From: DASRHY01 sp046765875
Lineage (GTDB): Bacteria > Actinomycetota > Actinomycetes > Propionibacteriales > Kribbellaceae
Assembly: GCA_046765875.1 (NCBI GenBank)
Contig: JBKPSJ010000157.1
Location: forward strand, 1 to 6,062
DNA: 6,062 nucleotides
Direction of reading: 5' to 3'
Positions 1 to 5,593 of this stretch are shown here, one piece after another (the first letter of the stretch is position 1; every line of letters starts with the position of its first letter). The translations under genes and the position numbers were made by a program. The notes below the pieces were generated by a model that saw only the letters and a program-made list of their open reading frames with translations, was not told where the DNA came from and made no database searches.

Positions 1-1433
1 GTGCCGGATCCGTCCGCACGCGGGCCGAACTCGAGTACACCGTCGAGATCACCGATCACCAGCGTGCGTACGATCGACAGCCCGAGGTTGCCCGAGGTCT
101 CCGAGTCGAACCCGGTGGGCAGTCCCCTTCCGCTGTCGGTCACGCTCACCCGGAGCCGGCCCAGGGCCCGCTCGGCGTGTACCTCGACGACGCCCCCCTC
201 CGCGCCCAGGCCGTGCTCGATCGAGTTCTGCATCAACTCGGTCAACACCATCGCGAGCGGTGTGGCGACCTCGGCGGTCAGGACGCCGAACGATCCGGTA
301 CGCCGGGTCTCCACCTGGGCCGACGACGTCGACGCCGACACGTCGGCCACCATCGCTCTCACCTGGTCGGCCACTTCGTCGAAGTCGACGTGCTCGTCGA
401 ACGACTGCGACAGCGTCTCGTGCACGATCGCGATCGAACCGACCCGGCGAACCGCCTCGGCCAGCGCCGAACGCGCCTCCGGTACCGCCATCCGCCGGGC
501 CTGCATCCGCAGCAGCGCGGCCACAGTCTGCAGGTTGTTCTTCACCCGGTGGTGGATCTCGCGTATGGTCGCCTCCTTGGTGACCAGTTCGCGTTCCCGG
601 CTACGCAACTCGGTGACGTCGCGGAGCAGGATCAGCGCGCCGACGTGGTTGCCGTCGGCCCGCAACGGGATCGACCGCAGGAACAATGTCACCTCGCCGT
701 TGTCCACCTCGACCTCGGCGGCCGCCTTGCCGTCGACCACCGACGCGAGCAGTTCGTCGACGGGCTGCCGGCCCGCGATCAGGTCACCGGTCACCTTCGC
801 CAGCCGGCTGCCGACCAGGTCGGTCATCAGACCGAGCCGCCGGTATGCCGACAGGGCGTTCGGGCTGGCGAACGTCACCAGGCCCGACCGGTCGATCCGG
901 ATGCAGCCGTCGCCCACTCGCGGCGCGGTCGACAGCATCCGCTCGCCTGTGTACGGGAAGATGCCGTCGGCGATCATCCGGGCCAGGTCCGTCGCGCTCT
1001 GCAGATAGGCGATTTCCAGCCGGCTCGGTGTCCGTACGCCCAGCAGGTTGGTGTTGCGGGCGATCACCGCGATCACCCTGTCCTCGCGCCGTACCGGGAT
1101 CGTCTCGACCCGCACCGGGACGTCGTCGCGCCACTCCGGGTCGCCCTCGCGGCAGATCCGCCCACCGTCGTAGGCATCGTCGAGCAGTGGCCGCCGCCCG
1201 CGCGGGATGAAGCTCCCGACGATGTCGTCCGGGTAGGCCGTCGGGCCGGTCGTCGGGCGCATCTGGGCACCGACCCAGAACCCCAGCCCGTCGGTGTCGG
1301 GCAGCCACAGCACGAGATCCGCGAACGACAGATCGGCAAGCATCTGCCAGTCGGAGACCAGCAGTTGCAGCCGCTCGCGATCCGCGATATCCAGCGTCGT
1401 GTGGTGTCGGACCACATCTGTCAAGGACGGCAC
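1..1433 (-). CDS. pdtaS: PdtaS-like cytosolic sensor histidine kinase (3' end cut by window edge)
   Basis: Two-component sensor kinase; in known PdtaS proteins it autophosphorylates on His and passes phosphate to PdtaR, an ANTAR RNA-binding response regulator. I read 477 codons from a GTG start at 1433. The order is an N-terminal GAF-like sensor (about residues 1-150, with WQMLADLSFADLVLW at about 29-43), a PAS domain (about 185-280, GDGCIRIDRSGLVTFASPNA), then a HisKA_2 dimerisation region with EIHHRVKNNLQTVAALLRMQ; the histidines are 294 and 295. The ATPase domain has its N box at LTELMQNSIEHG (Asn403), G1 at DSGRGLP (433-439) and G2 at NLGLSIVRTL (449-458). No membrane segments are seen. 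The start fits the Mycobacterium tuberculosis protein, which I recall opening with a very similar segment; no Shine-Dalgarno precedes it. Only about 20 C-terminal residues should be missing. No PdtaR gene is in the window. Family assignment is firm; the signal sensed is unknown. Confidence 0.93.
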   Translation of the reverse strand, partial: MPSLTDVVRHHTTLDIADRERLQLLVSDWQMLADLSFADLVLWLPDTDGLGFWVGAQMRPTTGPTAYPDDIVGSFIPRGRRPLLDDAYDGGRICREGDPEWRDDVPVRVETIPVRREDRVIAVIARNTNLLGVRTPSRLEIAYLQSATDLARMIADGIFPYTGERMLSTAPRVGDGCIRIDRSGLVTFASPNALSAYRRLGLMTDLVGSRLAKVTGDLIAGRQPVDELLASVVDGKAAAEVEVDNGEVTLFLRSIPLRADGNHVGALILLRDVTELRSRERELVTKEATIREIHHRVKNNLQTVAALLRMQARRMAVPEARSALAEAVRRVGSIAIVHETLSQSFDEHVDFDEVADQVRAMVADVSASTSSAQVETRRTGSFGVLTAEVATPLAMVLTELMQNSIEHGLGAEGGVVEVHAERALGRLRVSVTDSGRGLPTGFDSETSGNLGLSIVRTLVIGDLDGVLEFGPRADGSG

Positions 1434-1439
1434 GCAAAG

Positions 1440-1445
1440 AGCGTA
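1440..1445 (-). promoter_or_regulatory. Possible -10 element of a leaderless pdtaS promoter
   Basis: Read on the minus strand the hexamer is TACGCT, which fits the actinobacterial TANNNT -10 pattern. It ends six bases before the GTG start at 1433, the distance expected if transcription begins at or next to the start codon. This would explain why no Shine-Dalgarno sequence precedes that start. No convincing -35 box is seen at 17-18 bp spacing, where the sequence reads AGGGGT or TAGGGG. Inference from pattern only. Confidence 0.35.
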
Positions 1446-1448
1446 AAC

Positions 1449-1464
1449 GTGTCCGGCGCGACAC
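1449..1464. repeat. Short inverted repeat in the pdtaS/DUF2785 divergent gap
   Basis: GTGTC (1449-1453) and GACAC (1460-1464) are perfect 5-bp inverted arms around a 6-bp GC-rich centre. The repeat sits three bases upstream of the proposed pdtaS -10 hexamer and about 50 bp before the DUF2785 start, a position where a regulator could act on either gene. Five-base arms are short enough to arise by chance in GC-rich DNA, so an operator role is only a suggestion. Confidence 0.3.
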
Positions 1465-1511
1465 CCCTACCGGTTGTTGGACCAGTCACGCGCAAGTGAA
1501 AGGATGCCCGC

Positions 1512-2417
1512 GTGGAGGCACTGTACTGGCAGGACGTGATGGCCGCGGACTACGCGGTCCCACGCGACCGGGCGTTGCCGGACCTCACCGAGGAGCTGGT
1601 CCGCGGGCTGGCCAGTACCAACCCGACGATCCGCGACTCCCTCGCCTACCCGACGCTGGCCACCTGGCTCGAGCGCGGAGTGTACGACGACCTGCTCCCG
1701 GGATTCGGCGACGGGCTGTGTGCGGGACTGGCGTACGGACTCGGCGAGGACGGCACGGACACGGTCTTCCGCCGCTCGTTCACCGCACTGACGCTGGCCG
1801 AGGTGATCCACCGCGACAACGCCGAGTTCCTCGTCCACGACGAGGTCGTGATGCGCTGGGGTGACCGGATCGCGACCTGGATGCTGCGGGAACGCGACCT
1901 GCGCGGGTACGTCGAGAACTGCGGCTGGGCACATGCCGTGGCACACGGCGCGGACGCGATCGGAGCTCTGGCCCGGTCCCGGCACTGTGACGCCGGCGTG
2001 CTGCGGGCGCTGATCGACGTACTGGCCGACCGGGTGGTCAAGGACACGCACTATCGCTGGGTACACGAGGAGCACGACCGGATCGCGCACGCGGTGATGA
2101 CCGTCCTGCACCGCAACATGTTGACCAGCGACGAACTGGAGCGCTGGCTCAAACCGGTCGCGACTGTTGCAGCACAACAACCGTTGATGGGTGAGACTCT
2201 TCCGGAGTGGCCGTCGCCGACGGTGTTCAACGCACGCGGTGTGCTGCACGCCATGCTCAGCCAGCTCGCCGTCGGCGTGAAGGGCTTCCCGATCCCCGGT
2301 GACGAAGAGCTCTTCGCCCGCTCGATCGAGGTTCGCGCCGACCTGCTGCTCATGCTCACCGAGGCGGTCCGAGCCTCCCAGCCCTATATCTACCGGCCCG
2401 CCGCGAACCCCTCGTAA
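1512..2417 (+). CDS. DUF2785 domain-containing protein
   Basis: A 301-residue soluble protein with a GTG start preceded by GAAAGGA about seven bases upstream. Its best landmark is RGYVENCGWAHAVAHGADAI (residues 131-150), matching the Gly-Trp-Ala/Ser-His-Ala-Val-Ala-His-Gly-Ala-Asp core I associate with DUF2785. A second conserved-looking stretch is WVHEEHDRIAHAVMTVLHRN (183-202), followed by LTSDELERWL (204-213). The protein looks mostly alpha-helical, consistent with a helical-repeat fold. There is no signal peptide or membrane helix. The paired histidines (141, 145) and the acid/His-rich HEEHD run could suggest a metal or catalytic site, but no activity is known to me and none is assigned. 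It is transcribed away from pdtaS across a 78-bp gap and is separated from the downstream transporter operon by 180 bp, so it is probably monocistronic. Confidence 0.85.
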   Translation: MEALYWQDVMAADYAVPRDRALPDLTEELVRGLASTNPTIRDSLAYPTLATWLERGVYDDLLPGFGDGLCAGLAYGLGEDGTDTVFRRSFTALTLAEVIHRDNAEFLVHDEVVMRWGDRIATWMLRERDLRGYVENCGWAHAVAHGADAIGALARSRHCDAGVLRALIDVLADRVVKDTHYRWVHEEHDRIAHAVMTVLHRNMLTSDELERWLKPVATVAAQQPLMGETLPEWPSPTVFNARGVLHAMLSQLAVGVKGFPIPGDEELFARSIEVRADLLLMLTEAVRASQPYIYRPAANPS

Positions 2418-2523
2418 CGCTGGTTCCGGCACGGCTGATTCCGGTTTCCGGTCTCCGGGGTTCGCCTGTCTCGATTTCGGTTCGGTCCCGGGAGTTCCGC
2501 TCGCCGACAAATGGGTACGAATC

Positions 2524-2547
2524 CGCGAGAGGACCCGCCTCTTCGCG
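2524..2547 (+). terminator. Bulged hairpin upstream of the DUF3311-mctP operon
   Basis: CGCGAGAGG (2524-2532) pairs with CCTCTTCGCG (2538-2547), giving a 9-bp stem with one unpaired T at 2542 and a 5-base loop. There is no T run after it. It could be the weak, U-less terminator of the DUF2785 transcript, or an RNA structure in the leader of the transporter mRNA about 50 bases before its start codon. The sequence alone does not decide between these. Confidence 0.4.
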
Positions 2548-2587
2548 TCACCGCGCAGTACGTGCAGCGGTCGCGAATCTTCCGGTG

Positions 2588-2593
2588 AGGAGG
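2588..2593 (+). promoter_or_regulatory. Strong Shine-Dalgarno of the DUF3311 gene
   Basis: AGGAGG lies four bases before the GTG at 2598 and fixes that start. It is the closest match to the anti-Shine-Dalgarno sequence of any start in the window. Confidence 0.75.
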
Positions 2594-2597
2594 AGCT

Positions 2598-2870
2598 GTG
2601 TCCAAGCTCGCTGCTATCAGACCGGCGCATTGGGCGGCAGGAGTTTTGTTGCTCATCGCCATCGTCATGCCCCTATGGGTCTCCACGTACGCGAGGAGAA
2701 CACCGAAGCTATGGGGCTTCCCGTTCTTCTACTGGTACCAGCTGATGTGGGTGTTCATCGCTGCCGCGCTGGTCTCGGTGGCGTACCGGCTGGTCATCAC
2801 CGAGGAACGCAAGCGGAGAGCGGCGGAGGCCGAAGAGCGGGAGCGCCGGCTGGCAGGTGATGACCAGTGA
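2598..2870 (+). CDS. DUF3311 small membrane protein, likely accessory subunit of the MctP-type permease
   Basis: A 90-residue protein with two predicted membrane helices, about residues 12-29 and 47-65, joined by a short basic loop. The stretch KLWGFPFFYWYQLMWVFI (37-54) is the hallmark of DUF3311. The tail from about residue 68 is highly charged (Glu/Arg/Ala-rich) and may form a cytosolic helix or coiled coil. The GTG start is set by AGGAGG. Its TGA stop overlaps the GTG start of the permease by four bases, so the two are almost certainly translationally coupled. DUF3311 proteins commonly sit immediately before MctP-like sodium:solute symporter genes, much as DUF485 (YjcH) precedes the acetate permease ActP and DUF4212 precedes other family members. 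A subunit or assembly role is inferred from this linkage; no function is shown directly. Confidence 0.9.
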   Translation: MSKLAAIRPAHWAAGVLLLIAIVMPLWVSTYARRTPKLWGFPFFYWYQLMWVFIAAALVSVAYRLVITEERKRRAAEAEERERRLAGDDQ

Positions 2871-4510
2871 CCAGCTCAAACTGGGTCCAGCTGATCATCG
2901 TGATCCTGATCTTCGCCGGGGTCACGGTGATGGGGTTCATGGCCGCCCGCTGGCGTCGCAGCGGTCAGCTCGACTCACTCGACGAGTGGGGTCTCGGCGG
3001 TCGCGGGTTCGGCCCGTTCGTCACCTGGTTCCTGCTCGGCGGCGACCTCTACACGGCCTACACGTTCATCGCCGTCCCCGCGGCGATGTACGCCACGGGT
3101 GCAATCAGCGGCTTCTTCGCGGTGCCGTACACGATCGTCCTCTACCCGATCATCTTCGTGTTCATGGCGCGGTTCTGGTCGGTGTCGCACCGCAACGGGT
3201 ACGTGACCCCGGCGGACTTCATCAGTGGCCGGTACGGCAGCCGATCGCTTGCGCTGGCGATCGCGATCACCGGGATCCTGGCGACGATGCCATACATCGC
3301 GCTCCAGCTGGTCGGCATGCAGGCCGTGTTCGAGACCATGGGTCTCGGCGGCAACAACGCGCTGGCGAAGGACCTGCCACTGCTGATCGCGTTCGCCATC
3401 CTGGCTGCGTACACGTACTCGTCCGGGTTGCGAGCGCCGGCGCTGATCGCGTTCGTCAAGGACGCGCTGATCTACCTGACGATCGCCGTCGCGATCGTCT
3501 ACCTGCCGCACAAGCTGGGTGGCTGGGACGGCATCTTCGGCGCGGCGGAGCACAAGATGACCGCGACGAACCCGAAGACCGGCCAGCCGACCGGCTCGTT
3601 CATCCCCGGCCCGGCGGGCTACTGGTCCTACTGGACGCTCGCACTCGGATCGGCGATGGCGCTGTTCATGTACCCGCACTCGGTGACGGCTGTGCTGTCC
3701 ACGAAGCACCGCAACGTCGTACGCCGCAATGCGGCGGTGCTGCCGGCGTACTCGCTGCTGCTCGGTCTGCTCGCCCTGCTCGGGTTCGTCGCGATCAAGG
3801 CCAACGTGAACGTGAAGGGCCTCGACGGAGTGGCCAATCCGCAACTGGCGATCCCGCGGCTGTTCGACCAGGAGTTCCCGGCCTGGTTCGCGGGAATCGC
3901 GTTCGCGGCAATCGCCGTCGGCGCGCTGGTGCCCGCGGCCATCATGTCGATCGCCGCGGCGAACCTGTTCACGCGCAACATCTACCGTGAGTTCCTGAAG
4001 CCGGACGCGACACCGGCGCACGAGGCGCAGGTCTCGAAGATCGCCTCGTTGCTGGTCAAGGTCGGCGCACTGGTGTTCGTGCTGGCGATGGACAAAACGA
4101 TCGCGCTGAATCTGCAGCTGCTGGGTGGCATCTGGATCCTCCAAACGTTCCCCGCGATCGTCGTCGGCCTCTACACGCGCTGGTTCCACCGATGGGCTCT
4201 GCTGATCGGGTGGGCCGCCGCGATGGTGTACGGCACGATCACGGCGTACCGGGTGATCAACCCGGCGACCGGGAAGCACTTCGGCGGTCCGCTGTCGACG
4301 ATCCCGTTCACCGACACCAAGGCGTACATCGCACTGACGGCGTTCGTCATCAACCTGGTGCTGGTGGTCGTCCTGACGCTCCTCTTCCGGGCGCTCAAGG
4401 TTGCCGAAGGCAAGGATGCGACGCACCCGACCGACTACCGGGCCGACGCCGGCGATCCGGGCGTGAAGGACCTGCCCGAACTGGTCGAGGGCGAGGCGAC
4501 TCGTACCTGA
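2867..4510 (+). CDS. mctP: Monocarboxylate uptake permease, sodium:solute symporter family (MctP-type)
   Basis: A 547-residue, highly hydrophobic transporter with about 13 predicted membrane helices, beginning near residues 8-27 and ending near 488-509, followed by a hydrophilic tail (511-547). Family landmarks include DEWGLGGRGFGPFVTWFLLGG (39-59), SVSHRNGYVTPADFISGRYGS (105-125), a helix-8-type segment ALVPAAIMSIAAANLFTRNIY (353-373), and LQLLGGIWILQTFPAIVVGLY (416-436). This pattern fits the MctP branch, whose Rhizobium member takes up lactate, pyruvate and related short acids. The GTG start overlaps the DUF3311 stop in a GTGA arrangement; AGGTG upstream is a usable ribosome site. An overlapping ATG at 2860 is in another frame and is not the start. 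By my hand alignment to PutP, the Ser-Thr pair of the second sodium site is Val-Pro (355-356) here, so the coupling ion is uncertain. Substrate is inferred from family resemblance. Confidence 0.9.
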   Translation: MTSSNWVQLIIVILIFAGVTVMGFMAARWRRSGQLDSLDEWGLGGRGFGPFVTWFLLGGDLYTAYTFIAVPAAMYATGAISGFFAVPYTIVLYPIIFVFMARFWSVSHRNGYVTPADFISGRYGSRSLALAIAITGILATMPYIALQLVGMQAVFETMGLGGNNALAKDLPLLIAFAILAAYTYSSGLRAPALIAFVKDALIYLTIAVAIVYLPHKLGGWDGIFGAAEHKMTATNPKTGQPTGSFIPGPAGYWSYWTLALGSAMALFMYPHSVTAVLSTKHRNVVRRNAAVLPAYSLLLGLLALLGFVAIKANVNVKGLDGVANPQLAIPRLFDQEFPAWFAGIAFAAIAVGALVPAAIMSIAAANLFTRNIYREFLKPDATPAHEAQVSKIASLLVKVGALVFVLAMDKTIALNLQLLGGIWILQTFPAIVVGLYTRWFHRWALLIGWAAAMVYGTITAYRVINPATGKHFGGPLSTIPFTDTKAYIALTAFVINLVLVVVLTLLFRALKVAEGKDATHPTDYRADAGDPGVKDLPELVEGEATRT

Positions 4511-4522
4511 ACCGTGTGACCG

Positions 4523-4558
4523 ACCGGCCGGGGCTGCGCATCCTTCGCCCCGGCCGGT
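4523..4558. terminator. Likely bidirectional terminator between mctP and the thioesterase gene
   Basis: Arms at 4523-4534 (ACCGGCCGGGGC) and 4547-4558 (GCCCCGGCCGGT) are a perfect 12-bp inverted repeat around a 12-base loop. It lies between the stop codon of mctP (ends 4510) and that of the convergent thioesterase gene (begins 4563), where a single hairpin can serve both transcripts. No T tract follows on either strand, which is common for actinobacterial hairpins. Confidence 0.8.
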
Positions 4559-4562
4559 GGTC

Positions 4563-4952
4563 CTACTGCAGCCGTTCGAGGAAGCGAGCTGCGTTCACCA
4601 CTATCCGGGTGACGGTCGCGGTGGCCACGATCCGCTCGTCGCCATGCGCGGCCGTTACGTCGAACCGGACCAGCCGTCCGTCGACATGCTGGACGACCGC
4701 GCTGATCGTCACCAATTCGCCGACCGGGCTCGGCGCGAGGTGCTGCAACTCGATCCGGCTGCCGACGCTCGTCGTACCGGGCTCGAGGTGTGGATCGATG
4801 GCGGCACAGGTCGCCTCCTCGGCCCAGGCGAGGAGGCGAGGCGTCGCGAACACCGGCAGACTCCCGCTCCCGACCTCCTCGGCAGTGTCCGACTCGGTCA
4901 CCTGGCGGGTGAAGCTGGCCTGAAGCCCGACACGCAATGTCATAGTGCGCAT
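4563..4952 (-). CDS. FlK-like hotdog-fold acyl-CoA thioesterase
   Basis: A 129-residue protein of the usual size for single-domain hotdog thioesterases. It resembles fluoroacetyl-CoA thioesterase FlK of Streptomyces cattleya. LRVGLQASFTRQVTESDTA opens the domain (6-24); VGSGSLPVFATPRLLAWAEEATCAAI (27-52) carries the equivalents of FlK Thr42 (Thr37) and Glu50 (Glu45), and GTTSVGSRIELQHLAPSP (59-76) those of Gly69 (Gly64) and His76 (His71). Arg116 falls where FlK Arg120 would, allowing one gap. Spacing between the first four residues is identical to FlK as I remember it. The likely reaction is hydrolysis of a small acyl-CoA to acid plus CoA in the cytosol; the natural substrate is unknown and fluoroacetyl-CoA should not be assumed. 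Start could be Met1 (4952) or Met4 (4943); neither has a clear ribosome site. It converges on mctP and diverges from DUF5317. Confidence 0.85.
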   Translation of the reverse strand: MRTMTLRVGLQASFTRQVTESDTAEEVGSGSLPVFATPRLLAWAEEATCAAIDPHLEPGTTSVGSRIELQHLAPSPVGELVTISAVVQHVDGRLVRFDVTAAHGDERIVATATVTRIVVNAARFLERLQ

Positions 4953-4984
4953 CCAATCAGTAGGTCACCAGGCAGAATCACCCT
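4953..4984. promoter_or_regulatory. 32-bp divergent promoter gap between thioesterase and DUF5317 genes
   Basis: Only 32 bases separate the two outward-facing start codons, so the two promoters must overlap each other or the opposite coding region. On the plus strand AGGCAG (4970-4975) is a possible ribosome site for the GTG at 4985, and CAGAAT (4973-4978) is a loose -10-like hexamer. No dependable -35 or -10 pair was found on either strand. Confidence 0.35.
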
Positions 4985-5593
4985 GTGCTGCTGGTACTGC
5001 TGGTGATGCTGCTGGCCGCCGTGGTGGCGCTGGCCGCCGGCGGCCGATTCTCGCACTTGACCCACCTGCAGCTGACCGGCACCGGCTGGCTCGTCGCCGC
5101 CGGCGTCGCTCAGATCGTCGGTGCCAGGTTCGGCGGTACGTCGTACGCGCTGTTCCTGCTCGTCTCGGCCAGCCTGGTGGCGGTGTTCCTCGGAGCCAAC
5201 CGACGCCAACCAGGAGTGGCCCTGCTCGCGGCCGGCTTCGCCGCCAACGCCCTGGTAGTCCTGCTGAACGGGGCGATGCCGATCTCGGCCGACGCCCTGA
5301 CCAGGGCCGGCCTGTCCCCGGCTGAACTGGTCCTGGACCCGCGCCACGAGCAGGTCGGCGAAGCCACCCGATTGCCATGGCTCGGCGACACGATCCCGCT
5401 GGCGCTTCCCAACATCGGCCAGGCGGTCAGCGTCGGCGACATCCTGATCGCGGCGGGAGCCGGCCTGATGCTCTACACGGCCATGCGCCATCCCAGCACG
5501 GTACGCCGGCTCAGAACCGAAAACCGCGCCCGATCACACGTCGCAGAGACTCCACCACAACCGGATCGAACTCGTCCCCGACCCCCAAGCTGA
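4985..5593 (+). CDS. DUF5317 domain-containing integral membrane protein
   Basis: A 202-residue protein with about five hydrophobic segments: roughly 1-19, 33-48, 53-71, 77-95 and 149-167. The family landmarks are LLNGAMPISADAL (93-105) and WLGDTIPLALPNIGQAVSVGD (132-152), which match the Asn-Gly...Met-Pro and Leu-Gly-Asp...Pro-Leu motifs I associate with DUF5317. The family has no known function. The GTG start follows AGGCAG by about nine bases. The last 26 or so residues (about 177-202) are a Pro/Arg-rich, probably disordered tail encoded entirely within the overlap with the convergent HD-GYP-like gene. This tail looks like a by-product of reading antisense to a conserved domain, perhaps after loss of an earlier stop codon, rather than part of the family fold. 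Confidence 0.83.
   Translation: MLLVLLVMLLAAVVALAAGGRFSHLTHLQLTGTGWLVAAGVAQIVGARFGGTSYALFLLVSASLVAVFLGANRRQPGVALLAAGFAANALVVLLNGAMPISADALTRAGLSPAELVLDPRHEQVGEATRLPWLGDTIPLALPNIGQAVSVGDILIAAGAGLMLYTAMRHPSTVRRLRTENRARSHVAETPPQPDRTRPRPPS

Larger units (their letters stand above)
2418..2597 (+). other. Non-coding leader between DUF2785 and the transporter operon
   Basis: No credible gene lies in these 180 bases. The first part holds three exact TTCCGG direct repeats (2424-2429, 2439-2444, 2446-2451), a near copy CTCCGG at 2453-2458 and a further exact copy at 2580-2585 just before the ribosome binding site. The second part holds a bulged hairpin at 2524-2547. Together they suggest the 5' region of the DUF3311-mctP transcript. 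I could not place a convincing promoter: TTCCGC (2495-2500) and TACGAA (2516-2521) are only 15 bp apart and match consensus poorly. Confidence 0.5.

Noticed and set aside
784..1464. 226-codon minus-strand frame with a start codon near the expected kinase start
   Set aside because: It is in a different frame from the kinase motifs and its Arg-rich sequence has no GAF or PAS similarity. The true frame runs from the GTG at 1433 without interruption.
1..1499. Long plus-strand open frames (335 and 440 codons) across the kinase gene
   Set aside because: They are Ser/Thr/Arg- or Arg/His/Asp-rich shadows of the pdtaS reading frame, which carries all kinase motifs on the other strand.
2495..2521. Possible promoter TTCCGC / TACGAA upstream of the DUF3311 gene
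   Set aside because: Spacing of 15 bp is short and neither hexamer is close to consensus, so I do not annotate it as a promoter.
1467..2630. 387-codon open frame on the minus strand, antisense to DUF2785
   Set aside because: Low-complexity, polar composition with no domain resemblance, and it covers a plus-strand gene with a conserved core and good ribosome site.
2857..3990. Plus-strand frame starting near the permease gene, using the ATG at 2860 or just upstream
   Set aside because: Out of frame with the permease and Arg/Gly/His-rich. The 2867 GTG frame gives the full set of membrane helices and family motifs.
2975..4426. 483-codon open frame on the minus strand, antisense to mctP
   Set aside because: It is rich in Arg, Asp, Glu, Gln and His without hydrophobic core or motifs, the usual composition of antisense frames in GC-rich genes, and it lies entirely opposite a well-recognised transporter.
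5511..5593. A pseudogene or frameshift explanation for the gene overlap
   Set aside because: Both frames are intact to their stops and the HD-GYP-like C-terminus is conserved through the overlap. An overlong DUF5317 tail explains it without invoking a broken gene.
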